Positions 1 to 6,899 of a stretch of DNA of 64,000 nt are shown in pieces; within the stretch, counting starts at the first letter, position 1; each line of letters starts with the position of its first letter. Origin of the DNA: an uncultured Clostridia bacterium (GTDB lineage Bacteria > Bacillota > Clostridia > Christensenellales > UBA1242). The notes below the pieces were generated by a model. It had not been told where the DNA came from. It searched no databases and saw only the letters and a list, made by a program, of their open reading frames with translations. The stretch is from contig CALVTJ010000004.1 of NCBI GenBank assembly GCA_944362545.1, positions 1 through 64,000 on the forward strand, given 5' to 3'. Position numbers and translations under genes: made by a program.

Positions 1-20
1 GGTGAGCACGACGACACACA

Positions 21-117
21 AATCTCAAAATGCTCCTTTGCTCAAGGCAAAGGAAGTTGCCAAATTTTTGGCAACAAAAAAAACAGACAAAAATGTCTGT
101 TTTTGCATTTTGAGATT
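21..117. other. Three-armed inverted-repeat (cloverleaf-like) structure at the 3' end of rpsI
   Basis: A perfect 13-bp outer inverted repeat (21-33 with 105-117) encloses three consecutive hairpins: 34-41/47-54 (8 bp, 5-nt loop), 56-64/67-75 (9 bp) and 79-89/94-104 (11 bp, 4-nt loop). The outer stem closes directly onto the first and third arms, so the whole folds as a four-way junction. It overlaps the rpsI stop codon. The third arm works as a terminator for rpsI; the rest is unexplained and could be a structured RNA 3' end or a small palindromic element. Confidence 0.6.
79..104 (-). terminator. Rho-independent terminator of rplM-rpsI
   Basis: An 11-bp hairpin (A/T-rich outside, ACAGACA core) is followed on the minus strand by a run of T residues and lies 12 bases after the rpsI stop. 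It is also the third arm of the larger structure at 21-117. Confidence 0.7.
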
Positions 118-526
118 ATCTTTTTGAAAATTGAGATGCCTTTCTTGCTTTTTTCAAGCCATACTTCTTTCTTTCCTTCATTCTTGGGTCACGAGTGAGA
201 AGTCCAGCATCTTTAAGTTCCTTCTTGTAAGTTTCAGAAACTTTTACAAGTGCTCTTGCGATTCCGTGGCAGATAGCACCAGCCTGACCAGAAATTCCAC
301 CACCATCAACACTTGCAACGACATCAAATTTGTCTGCTGTTGAAGTGAGAGTCAAAGGTTGTTTAGCAATGATGATAAGAGTATCTCTTTGAAGATATTC
401 ATCAATGTTTCTTCCATTCACTTCAATTTTGCCAGAGCCAGGATACAAGCGGACTCTTGCAATAGATTTTTTTCTTCTTCCTGTTGCGATAAAGCAACCA
501 CCTTTGTTTTGTTTTTTGTCAGCCAT
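116..526 (-). CDS. rpsI: 30S ribosomal protein S9
   Basis: S9 is a small-subunit protein whose C-terminal tail reaches the P-site tRNA. The 136-aa protein has the typical body ([14 protein letters not shown] near the N terminus, then GGG-SGQAGA) and ends in the basic tail [17 protein letters not shown], with the final KR expected of S9. It has normal length plus a short basic N-terminal extension. AAAGGAG precedes the ATG. Its start overlaps the rplM stop by one base (TAATG), so the pair is translationally coupled. Confidence 0.98.
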   Translation of the reverse strand: MADKKQNKGGCFIATGRRKKSIARVRLYPGSGKIEVNGRNIDEYLQRDTLIIIAKQPLTLTSTADKFDVVASVDGGGISGQAGAICHGIARALVKVSETYKKELKDAGLLTRDPRMKERKKYGLKKARKASQFSKR

Positions 527-969
527 TATTTAATTGCTCCTTTTAAACTTACAAGTTCTGGTTTTTGAGCGATGTGCTTGTGGTCAGCATCCTTGTAAAC
601 ATAAAGTCTTGTGATTTGTTTTCTTCCAATAGAATTTTTTGGAAGCATGCCTTTAACAGCTTTTTCAACAGCCTTGCAAGAATTTTCTTTCATCAAAGTG
701 TCATAACCAACTTCTTTGAGTCCACCAACATAACCTGTGTGCCAACGCATTTTCTTTTGTTCAAGTTTCTTTCCTGTCAAAACCACTTTGTCAGAATTGA
801 TAACAATCACAAAATCTCCAGTATCAACATGTGGTGTGTAAATTGTTTTATTTTTACCAGTCAACATATCAGCAACTTGGCTTGCAAGTCTGCCAAGAGG
901 CATGTTTGTTGCATCCACAACAAACCATTTTCTTTCAACAGTTGCTGGATTTGCCATATAAGTTTTCAT
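526..969 (-). CDS. rplM: 50S ribosomal protein L13
   Basis: L13 is an early-assembling large-subunit protein. The 147-aa sequence starts [20 protein letters not shown] and contains the family signatures [18 protein letters not shown] and [16 protein letters not shown] lies in front of the ATG at 969. It forms a two-gene operon with rpsI, the usual bacterial pairing, and has a 160-base leader with a strong promoter. Confidence 0.98.
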   Translation of the reverse strand: MKTYMANPATVERKWFVVDATNMPLGRLASQVADMLTGKNKTIYTPHVDTGDFVIVINSDKVVLTGKKLEQKKMRWHTGYVGGLKEVGYDTLMKENSCKAVEKAVKGMLPKNSIGRKQITRLYVYKDADHKHIAQKPELVSLKGAIK

Positions 970-1130
970 TTTTATCTCCCTTGAATTTTTTTGTTAGACA
1001 ACTCATAAAATTTCACAACTTTCACAAATTGCCTTTCAAGACCACCCTTTGCCAGTAAGAAGTGGATGTAATTTATCTCTCCCGCGAAGTTTATGGGGCT
1101 AACATAAAAAATCGCCTTCAAAATAAAGAC
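970..1130 (-). promoter_or_regulatory. 5' leader of rplM-rpsI, candidate L13-type autoregulatory leader
   Basis: About 160 nt separate the predicted start site from rplM. At its 5' edge is a hairpin (about 1109-1135) followed by a T run on the minus strand, which resembles an early attenuator. Further in, a GC-rich segment (1075-1100) and a pairable CCAC/GTGG segment (about 1040-1070) can fold. Structured L13 leaders are known in Firmicutes; whether this belongs to that family was not tested. Confidence 0.35.
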
Positions 1131-1136
1131 GATTAT

Positions 1137-1165
1137 ATTTTAAACAAACTATACACATTTGTCAA
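1137..1165 (-). promoter_or_regulatory. Sigma-A promoter of rplM-rpsI
   Basis: TTGACA (1160-1165) and TAAAAT (1137-1142) are separated by 17 bases on the minus strand, a near-consensus housekeeping promoter. Confidence 0.8.
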
Positions 1166-1210
1166 GCATTTTCACAGAGAAAAATCAAGAATTTTCTTCA
1201 CAAGACAGCA

Positions 1211-1795
1211 CTAACCCACAATCTTTTGAACTTCTTCAAATGACAACTTGTTGTCTTTCACTTTGTCTGCGGTGTTGACAAGACTGTTATAGCGAATGAT
1301 ATCTTTGAAAAGATTGCTTTTTGCCTTTTTATCATTTTCAAAATCTTTGCCCGTAGCAAGCGATGCTCTCTCAAAAATCTGTCCAGAAATAAAGGTCAAA
1401 ACATATTCCAAATGTTTGTTGTTTTCAAGATTCTTGAAGTCACTTGCAAACTCTTTGTCTTTGACAACGACCTTTTCGTTGAGTTTGGCAATCAAATCTT
1501 TTTCGTTTTTCACACTTTTAGCCACACTTTGAACGGATTTCAAACAATTTTCAAGTACTTTCTTTTCTGCTTTTGAAAAATCTCCACCCTTTTCCACATC
1601 ACTTAAAACATCATTCAAATCTTTCTTGAAAAAGTCAGGAACAGCCATTTTTTCATCCTTCAAAAATGATTGGTTGTATTTGCTCAACAGATACAAGAAG
1701 TTTGCTTTTGCATGATTTTCATCAAAAGACTTGCTCCCACAAACATGTCCATTTTTGTCAAAGTCTAAAACATCAAACAAATACAAAAAACTCAT
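1211..1795 (-). CDS. Hypothetical protein with an EF-hand-like loop
   Basis: Family not recognised. The 194-aa, lysine-rich, mostly helical soluble protein has a DFDKNG segment near residues 11-16 that matches the D-x-D-x-N-G start of calcium-binding EF-hand loops, and a second partial loop (DKVKDNKLSFEE) at the C terminus. Both are incomplete, since position 12 of the first loop is Lys. The start at 1795 is chosen because AAAGGAG lies just before it; an ATG at 1813 would put that SD inside the gene. It stands alone with no signal peptide or membrane segment. Confidence 0.6.
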   Translation of the reverse strand: MSFLYLFDVLDFDKNGHVCGSKSFDENHAKANFLYLLSKYNQSFLKDEKMAVPDFFKKDLNDVLSDVEKGGDFSKAEKKVLENCLKSVQSVAKSVKNEKDLIAKLNEKVVVKDKEFASDFKNLENNKHLEYVLTFISGQIFERASLATGKDFENDKKAKSNLFKDIIRYNSLVNTADKVKDNKLSFEEVQKIVG

Positions 1796-1950
1796 ATCTT
1801 TTCTCCTTTGCATAAAACAATCTTAACACATCAAAATGAATAAATCAAACAATTTTTTGAATATTTATACATTTTTTCTTTTTAATTTGCTTGACTTTTT
1901 TATACATACAAGATATTGCGTAAAAGCATCAAATTTCTTGCAAAAAGACA

Positions 1951-2880
1951 CTATAAGGCAAACAAAACGATCTCTGTTGCGTAGATGTTCAAACCATAAT
2001 ATCGCAAATAAAATTTATAATTTTGATTCATATCATAAATCAATCTTGCAAGATTAAAGATGTCACTGTTGTTGTGATAAACGGATACCAATAGGTTTGG
2101 TTTTTCCTCTTTTATGTGTCTTTCACATCCCAATAATGCCTTCTCCTCACCACCCTCAATGTCCATTTTTATCAAATCAAGTTTTTGCGACAAATCATCA
2201 TCCAAAGTCACCATCTTCACTGCGTTTTCTCCACTTTGTGCCGTTTGGTTTGCAGAATTGGAGGACAAGTTTTCCACCATATAAACTTTATCGTTTTTGT
2301 CGCCAACCGCCAGATTTCTCACTTCAATATCATGAAAATTTTTAACATTCTCACAAAGTTGTTTGCATACATCTTCCGTTATCTCATAGCACACAATTTT
2401 GCCATAGCCATCCTTTCCAAAAGTCCGAACAAAATCTGTCACACTGTCACCATAATATGCTCCCACATCCACAATTACATCATGCTTTGCCATTGAGAGC
2501 AAATCCAAATCCCAATAATGATTCCAGACAGGTTCTATTGCTCTTTGAATGGTAGAAAAATCAAAATTGAAATAGTTCTCCAAAACTGCCAAAAGCACAA
2601 ATTTAGATTGCCAATCTCCCAACTTATCAAACAGCCACACAAGGTCTCCAACATTTTGTTTAAACACCTTTGCCTTGTTTTGAAAGATTTGAAAATTTTG
2701 ACATTTCACATTCAACTCACCCCAGAATGGATACTTTGTCAAAAATCTTTGCATAGACTCCTGCACCGGAATTGGCACGCGTGTGACAAAGACATCTCTC
2801 ATATGCTTAAACAATTTTTCTTCACTTTCTTTTTCAAAAGTTGAAATAAGATTTGAAAATCTTTCTTCTACAAAATTCAT
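1951..2880 (-). CDS. FkbM-family SAM-dependent methyltransferase
   Basis: FkbM enzymes O-methylate sugars or small molecules, often in surface-glycan loci. The C-terminal half of this 309-aa protein holds the SAM fold: DVIVDVGAYYGDSV (motif I), an acidic residue after the next strand (CYEITED), then LIKMDIEGGEEKAL, the MDIEG signature of FkbM. The N-terminal 100 residues are helical and unassigned. GGGAGAG precedes the ATG at 2880; an upstream TTG at 2943 has no SD. Nearby acyl- and glycosyltransferases suggest glycan decoration, but no substrate can be named. Confidence 0.85.
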   Translation of the reverse strand: MNFVEERFSNLISTFEKESEEKLFKHMRDVFVTRVPIPVQESMQRFLTKYPFWGELNVKCQNFQIFQNKAKVFKQNVGDLVWLFDKLGDWQSKFVLLAVLENYFNFDFSTIQRAIEPVWNHYWDLDLLSMAKHDVIVDVGAYYGDSVTDFVRTFGKDGYGKIVCYEITEDVCKQLCENVKNFHDIEVRNLAVGDKNDKVYMVENLSSNSANQTAQSGENAVKMVTLDDDLSQKLDLIKMDIEGGEEKALLGCERHIKEEKPNLLVSVYHNNSDIFNLARLIYDMNQNYKFYLRYYGLNIYATEIVLFAL

Positions 2881-2936
2881 AACTCTCTCCCACAAACATT
2901 TATTCCGCAAACAATAAGAAAGTGAAAACTGCAAAT

Positions 2937-2965
2937 TTGACAAAATTAAACAAATTTGTTATATA
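2937..2965 (+). promoter_or_regulatory. Promoter of the acyltransferase gene, apparently leaderless
   Basis: TTGACA (2937-2942) and TATATA (2960-2965) are spaced by 17 bases. The ATG at 2973 lies 7 bases after the -10 box, at the expected transcription start, and no SD is present. Confidence 0.55.
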
Positions 2966-2972
2966 TTACAAT

Positions 2973-3928
2973 ATGATAAGAGTTTCACAAAAAATAGAAA
3001 GTTCAAAAACAAGAAACCTTGTATTTGACATTCTCAAATATGTCGCTGCATTTTTTGTTGTCACAATTCACTTTCCAATTTATCCAAATATTACAGCTTT
3101 TGCTAGATTTGCAGTTCCTTGTTTTTTTATTCTAAATGGATATTTTCTTTATAATAAAACAAAACTAGCGGGGGGGGGATTTTAAAGGATATAAAATTTT
3201 ATACACCTTTCATAATTGTGTTATACACCACCCAACTAATTTATTTTCTTGCAACGGGCAAATTAACAGATTTTGTTGGTGTAAGCTGGTATATACCCGC
3301 CTATTTTTTTGTTAGACTTTACTATATTTTCATCTGCAAACACCACTTAAAAGACCTGTCATTTTATTTCATTCCATTATTCTTATTGTTTAATTTACTT
3401 TTTGGTGCATATTCAAATTTTATCTTTGGGTGTGACTTTCCTCTCATGATTTTTAGAAATTCATTATTTGTTGGACTCCCCTTCTTTTTAATTGGTGTTC
3501 TTATTAGAGAAAGCAAGGTAAAAATTTCTCATTACTCCGCACTACTTTTTATTGTGATTGGCATTTTCTTTTTACTACTACAAATCCCAGAATATCAATA
3601 TATTTATTACTTTGGAGATAAACTAGGTGATATTTATATCAGCACCATTATCGGAACACCATTGTTGCTTTATGGATTGTCAAAATTTCAAATAAATTAT
3701 TCAAATCAAACAGCGAAAAAATATCATATCGACAAACTCAACTTTGGAATTTACATATTCCACACAGCCATTGGTGTAATCTTACAACCGTTATTACATG
3801 ACAACATCGTTTTGATATATTTGATTGCATTGATATTTTCATATATTTTTATTTTGACAACTTCATTTTTGATAAACAAAATAAAAGAACATAATCACAA
3901 CCGAAAAATTGCAACCAACACAAAGTAA
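2973..3928 (+). pseudogene. Acyltransferase-3 (OatA/WecH-like) membrane protein, out of frame at a G9 tract
   Basis: Acyltransferase-3 proteins are integral membrane enzymes that O-acetylate glycans. The N-terminal part (VFDILKYVAAFFVVTIHF, FARFAVPCFFILNGYFL) has the family's conserved first helices and His. The rest (VSWYIPAYFFVRLYYIF and later helices) continues in another frame after the nine G residues at 3170-3178. Read literally, frame 1 stops at 3185. Adding one G (or removing two) restores one 318-aa reading frame through to 3928. This is either a phase-off state of a contingency locus or a homopolymer sequencing error. No SD is seen at the start. Confidence 0.75.
3170..3178 (+). repeat. 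G9 homopolymer inside the acyltransferase gene
   Basis: Nine consecutive G in otherwise AT-rich DNA, placed exactly where the reading frame breaks; the longest G run noticed in the window. Confidence 0.9.
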
Positions 3929-3964
3929 TATTCAAAAAGAAAACATATCCAATCAACAAAATTC

Positions 3965-3994
3965 TTGCACTTAAAGATGATAATATGTTATACT
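3965..3994 (+). promoter_or_regulatory. Promoter of the split host tRNA-Arg gene
   Basis: TTGCAC (3965-3970) and TATACT (3989-3994) with an 18-base spacer end 12 bases before the tRNA 5' end. After integration this host promoter reads into the left end of the mobile element. Confidence 0.6.
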
Positions 3995-4006
3995 ATTTGT
4001 GTCGAT

Positions 4007-4048
4007 GACCTCATAGTAAAACTGGATATTACGGTCCCCTCCTAAGGG
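4007..4048 (+). tRNA. 5' fragment of host tRNA-Arg(CCU), interrupted by the mobile element
   Basis: The segment has the acceptor strand GACCTCA, positions 8-9 TA, a D arm GTAA/TTAC with loop AACTGGATA (normal G18 G19), anticodon-stem strand GTCCC and anticodon loop CTCCTAA (CCT). Its partner strands are missing here but present at 11796-11832. Joined at the 10-bp att core, the two fragments give a regular 76-nt tRNA. The following element DNA does not restore the 3' half. Confidence 0.8.
4039..4048 (+). repeat. Left attachment core (att direct repeat)
   Basis: CTCCTAAGGG, identical to 11789-11798. The flanking bases differ at both ends, so the repeat is exactly 10 bp. It covers the anticodon loop and the first three bases of the 3' anticodon stem. 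Confidence 0.8.
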
Positions 4049-4180
4049 CTTGTCTTACCCGAAACATGAGAGCCCTGAAACCCTTTGAAATAGGGCGGTC
4101 AAGCAAATCTCAAAATCGTGCAACTTTCAAAAAACCATACTTTCGCCATTTTTACCCCTAAAATTTAATAATTTTTATAT
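4045..4180 (+). other. Left-end non-coding region of the element
   Basis: No ORF is seen. Two small hairpins follow the tRNA fragment: AGGGCT (4045-4050) with AGCCCT (4071-4076), and CCCT (4081-4084) with AGGG (4092-4095) around a 7-nt loop that resembles a tRNA T arm. GGTC at 4097-4100 could pair with the GACC of the 5' fragment. The remainder, 4102-4180, is AT-rich and probably holds integrase arm sites and the promoter of the element tRNA, with no convincing -35. Confidence 0.35.
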
Positions 4181-4257
4181 GTTCCCGTGGCGTAACTGTA
4201 TAACGCAGCGCCCTCCTAAGGCGAAGATTCCCGGTTAGAGTCCGGGCGGGAACACCA
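4181..4257 (+). tRNA. Element-encoded tRNA-Arg(CCU) with altered elbow pair
   Basis: The 77-nt gene has a perfect 7-bp acceptor stem (GTTCCCG/CGGGAAC), D stem GCGT/ACGC, anticodon loop CTCCTAA (CCT), 5-bp T stem CCCGG/CCGGG and an encoded CCA. The D loop AACTGTATA and T loop TTAGAGT differ from the host tRNA (AACTGGATA, TTCGAGT) at one base each: positions 19 and 56. The usual G19-C56 tertiary pair is therefore U19-A56. Position 27-43 is a G-A mismatch. It probably replaces the host tRNA-Arg(CCU) broken by the element. A HEPN-like gene follows 24 bases downstream with no terminator between. Confidence 0.85.
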
Positions 4258-4281
4258 AAGATTTAATTTAGGAAAATTTAT

Positions 4282-4743
4282 ATGATTAAAACTACAAATG
4301 GTGTTGAATGTGAATATAAATACGAAGATATAATACTAGAAGCACAAGAATTTTTGGAAGGTGCAGATAAATTACTGTGGGGATGGACAGAAAAAGTATT
4401 TTCACATCCACTCACTTTTCCAGCGTTAGTTTCCTATTCTTTTTCATGTGAATTATTTATAAAAGGTATTTTACAAAAATATAATAATAACTTCTTATAT
4501 ACACATGATTTAGAGAAACTTTTTAATTCATTGCCACAACATATAATATCTGCTATAAAGACTAATATTAATGATTCTAACTTCCTTACAAAACTTAAAT
4601 CTGTTGCTCTTATGTTTGAGGAGTCGCGATATTTTTTTGATTCAAAATATTCAGGCAAAATACCAGATATTGATTTTATATCACGACTAGCACATTGTTT
4701 AAACGAGATTTCTACAAATGAATTAAAAATAACTTTTAAATAA
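4282..4743 (+). CDS. HEPN-like protein downstream of the element tRNA
   Basis: This 153-aa protein resembles HEPN-domain proteins: a helix with SYSFSCELFIKGILQ (residues about 51-65), then a loop and LYTHDLEKLFNSLP (about 72-85), the THxLxxL pattern of that fold. HEPN proteins are often RNases in toxin-antitoxin and anti-phage systems, using an R-x4-6-H motif. That motif is not evident here (only R-L-A-H near the C terminus), so catalysis is uncertain. AGGA precedes the ATG. It begins 24 bases after the tRNA-Arg 3' end with no terminator between, so the two are probably one transcript. Confidence 0.6.
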   Translation: MIKTTNGVECEYKYEDIILEAQEFLEGADKLLWGWTEKVFSHPLTFPALVSYSFSCELFIKGILQKYNNNFLYTHDLEKLFNSLPQHIISAIKTNINDSNFLTKLKSVALMFEESRYFFDSKYSGKIPDIDFISRLAHCLNEISTNELKITFK

Positions 4744-4751
4744 TTATTATC

Positions 4752-4781
4752 AATGGTAGGCTTTTAGACCTACCATTTTTT
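4752..4781. terminator. Bidirectional terminator between HEPN gene and integrase
   Basis: A 9-bp perfect stem (4752-4760/4769-4777) with T run on the plus strand separates two convergent genes; the run of T overlaps the integrase stop codon. Confidence 0.8.
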
Positions 4782-6165
4782 ATGCAAAGATTTTTTCCAT
4801 TGCATCTATTGAGTTATCTATATCTTGGCAATAGTGCGTGTAAATTTTAAGTGTTATATCACTATTAGCGTGTCCCGCAAGTTTCGAAACAACATTCACA
4901 GGCACGCCTTGACTAACCATTCTTGTTATCCATGTGTGCCTTATCTTATGACACGACACCTTTTTACAGCCCGCTTTCATAAGATAAGTTTTGAGCAGTT
5001 TATTTAGATAGTGCGGAAAGCGTGGAGTGCCGTCCGTATTACAAAAGATAGCACCGCACTTATCAAACTTTTTATCGTTTTCTTTTAACCTATCATACAA
5101 CTCTTTAAACTGCACAAGTTTATCATAAAGCCTATTGCAGATATGCAAGGTTCGTTTAGAATACTTCGTCTTTAACTCTTTCGTAATAACTCCCTTATTA
5201 TTGATATAAAGACGATTTCTTCTTATCTTTATCAAGCGATTTTCAAGGTCTATATCTTGCCATTCAAGTCCGCATAATTCACAAGTTCTTATTCCAGTGG
5301 TCGCCAAGATATAAAGCGGAATGATTTTCCAAACATCTTTTTCTCTATCTAAGGCTTTCATAAAGTTATCAAACTCTTCGGCGGTTAAAATTTCTATCTC
5401 TTTGGACGGTTCGCCACCTATAACATTATTAAGGTAGGCACTCGTGGCATAGTTTCGATTTACAAGTTCAATAGACATAGCGTAGTTATAAATCGTGCTT
5501 AAAACTCGCTTGTATTTCATTATCGTTTCTTTACGATAGTGCTTTTCAATTGTAATCTTTTCAAAATACTCAAAGGTGTTAAGATTAAAGAACTCGCAGA
5601 TAAGTTTCGCAGAGTTTAACTCAATCATTTCTCCCTTTCGTGCATAGTAAAGTGTAGGACGGTTGAAACCACTTTCTCGGCTCGCTTTCTTAACTCCATA
5701 GGCTTTTACTAACTCGTCAAATTCGACCGCTTTATTCGGCTTGATTTTAGCCCTTGAAACCTTATAAAGACTCTCATTCATATTTACAAAAAACTGTTGA
5801 ATATCAAAAGCCTTCAAATCGACAAACCTTTTATTTCCAAAAAAGTTTGACATTCTCTTTATGCACTCAACAGCACGCAGATAATAGTTATCTGACATGT
5901 TGTATTTTCTAGTGTTCAGCCAAACATTCGCAACCTGCTCAAAGGTAGCCATAGAGAGTTCGTGAATATGACCTTCACGATACTCCTTTTCCCATTGCTC
6001 AGCGAATGCATTGGCAGCCTTTTCAGCACGCACACCTGAAAGATTATTCTCGTTCTTCCAAGTGGTGCAAACAAACTTTGACCGTCCGTCCGCACCTTTA
6101 ACCTTGATTTGAATGCCATAATTGACTTTTCCGTTTTTCAATACTCTCTTGTAAATCGTCGCCAT
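4780..6165 (-). CDS. int: Tyrosine recombinase (integrase) with an internal HTH insert
   Basis: This 461-aa enzyme catalyses integration of the element at tRNA-Arg. It has an AP2-like arm-binding N terminus (residues 1-60), a SAM-like core-binding domain (about 70-230) and the catalytic domain (about 255-461). Catalytic residues are visible: Arg in TGIRTCELCGL, HKIR (about 406-409), the GH of LAGHAN (His about 432) and Tyr about 442 in IYTHY. An extra 55 residues inside the core-binding domain (about 150-205, VKAYGVKKASRESGFNRPTLYYARKG) look like an inserted helix-turn-helix. AAAGGAGG precedes the ATG. It lies next to attL, as integrases usually do. Confidence 0.93.
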   Translation of the reverse strand: MATIYKRVLKNGKVNYGIQIKVKGADGRSKFVCTTWKNENNLSGVRAEKAANAFAEQWEKEYREGHIHELSMATFEQVANVWLNTRKYNMSDNYYLRAVECIKRMSNFFGNKRFVDLKAFDIQQFFVNMNESLYKVSRAKIKPNKAVEFDELVKAYGVKKASRESGFNRPTLYYARKGEMIELNSAKLICEFFNLNTFEYFEKITIEKHYRKETIMKYKRVLSTIYNYAMSIELVNRNYATSAYLNNVIGGEPSKEIEILTAEEFDNFMKALDREKDVWKIIPLYILATTGIRTCELCGLEWQDIDLENRLIKIRRNRLYINNKGVITKELKTKYSKRTLHICNRLYDKLVQFKELYDRLKENDKKFDKCGAIFCNTDGTPRFPHYLNKLLKTYLMKAGCKKVSCHKIRHTWITRMVSQGVPVNVVSKLAGHANSDITLKIYTHYCQDIDNSIDAMEKIFA

Positions 6166-6451
6166 TTTCAGCCTCCTTTACTTCATAAGGAACGAAATAG
6201 TAAATTCCTTGTGTTTTCAACTTAATGAATTTATAGAGTTCTTTTCGTAGCCACTCATTAAATTCTTCTCCCTTTAATCTTTTATCATTTGAAATACTTT
6301 TTCTATGATATTTATTTTTTCCAGTCATAGAGTTTCTGCACAAAATATGCAGTTCCAGAGTGTCAGATATACCTATCTCATAAAAGCCATTATATGAGTA
6401 ATACCTAGGCACATCTAATTTCCCTACTAATTCATCTAAATTATTATTCAT
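6098..6451 (-). CDS. Hypothetical element protein upstream of the integrase
   Basis: The 117-aa protein has no recognised family. It has a tyrosine-rich N-terminal half (PRYYSYNGFYEIG), a basic middle segment and a helical, charged C terminus. AAGGAG precedes the ATG. Its last 68 bases overlap the integrase start in another frame, so the two are likely coupled. Position between the excisionase-like gene and int suggests a recombination accessory or directionality role; this is inference only. Confidence 0.6.
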   Translation of the reverse strand: MNNNLDELVGKLDVPRYYSYNGFYEIGISDTLELHILCRNSMTGKNKYHRKSISNDKRLKGEEFNEWLRKELYKFIKLKTQGIYYFVPYEVKEAENGDDLQESIEKRKSQLWHSNQG

Positions 6452-6463
6452 ATTTTTCTCCTT

Positions 6464-6658
6464 CTAATATCTATTTTCTGTCAAGTCGAGTTGCAAATAC
6501 TCGCTTAAACTTTTTAAATTAATTAATATCTTACCGCCAGCATTCAAAACTTGAATTTGACCGCTTTTACAAAGCGTTCGCAGGTAGTAAAGAGTTATAG
6601 ATGTATTTTTATCTAAACTCTTAATGATATCAAGCGTTTCGCTAATAGTGCGATACAT
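6464..6658 (-). CDS. xis: Excisionase-like small HTH protein
   Basis: The 64-aa protein has the pattern of MerR-type/excisionase DNA-binding domains: a helix (ISETLDIIKSLDKNTSIT), a second helix (YYLRTLCKSGQIQ), then a wing-like KILINLKSLSEYL ending. Such proteins bend att DNA and favour excision. AAAGGAGG lies 8 bases before the ATG at 6658; the ATG and GTG just upstream are too close to the SD. It is first in the minus-strand xis-orf-int operon. Confidence 0.7.
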   Translation of the reverse strand: MYRTISETLDIIKSLDKNTSITLYYLRTLCKSGQIQVLNAGGKILINLKSLSEYLQLDLTENRY

Positions 6659-6776
6659 AGTCATCACCTCCTTTTATTTTTAAATTTTCGTAATTTAAGG
6701 ACTCTTTCAATTTAATTAATTCCGTGTAAATCGGCAAATGTAAAGTATTCTGCTTAAATTTACCGAAAAACAGGAA

Positions 6777-6885
6777 AGAATTTTGAAATTCTATCTATAT
6801 TTTACTTATTTTTATTTTCTTTTGGGAAAATGAGAAATAAGTTTCTTAAATAATAATTTTTATGATAAAATGGAAATAAGTTTCT
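6777..6885 (+). promoter_or_regulatory. Divergent control region with twin operators
   Basis: GAAATAAGTTTCT occurs twice (6834-6846 and 6873-6885), each a near-palindrome (GAAA-TAAG-TTTC). A 16-bp perfect palindrome, AGAATTTTGAAATTCT, lies at 6777-6792. An extended -10 (TG-A-TAAAAT, 6863-6871) sits between the two GAAATAAGTTTCT sites, so a repressor bound there would block the rightward promoter. The region separates xis-int from the regulator gene, like the lysogeny switch of many integrative elements. Confidence 0.6.
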
Positions 6886-6899
6886 GGAAAGGAGTGTTT

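Noticed and set aside
19..4116. Shared 13-mer (CAAATCTCAAAAT) at 19-31 and 4104-4116 as a mobile repeat
   Set aside because: Short and AT-rich; no flanking similarity, so chance is likely.
4282..4743. Firm call of an active HEPN RNase toxin
   Set aside because: The R-x4-6-H catalytic motif is not evident; only the fold-like pattern and THxLxxL are seen.
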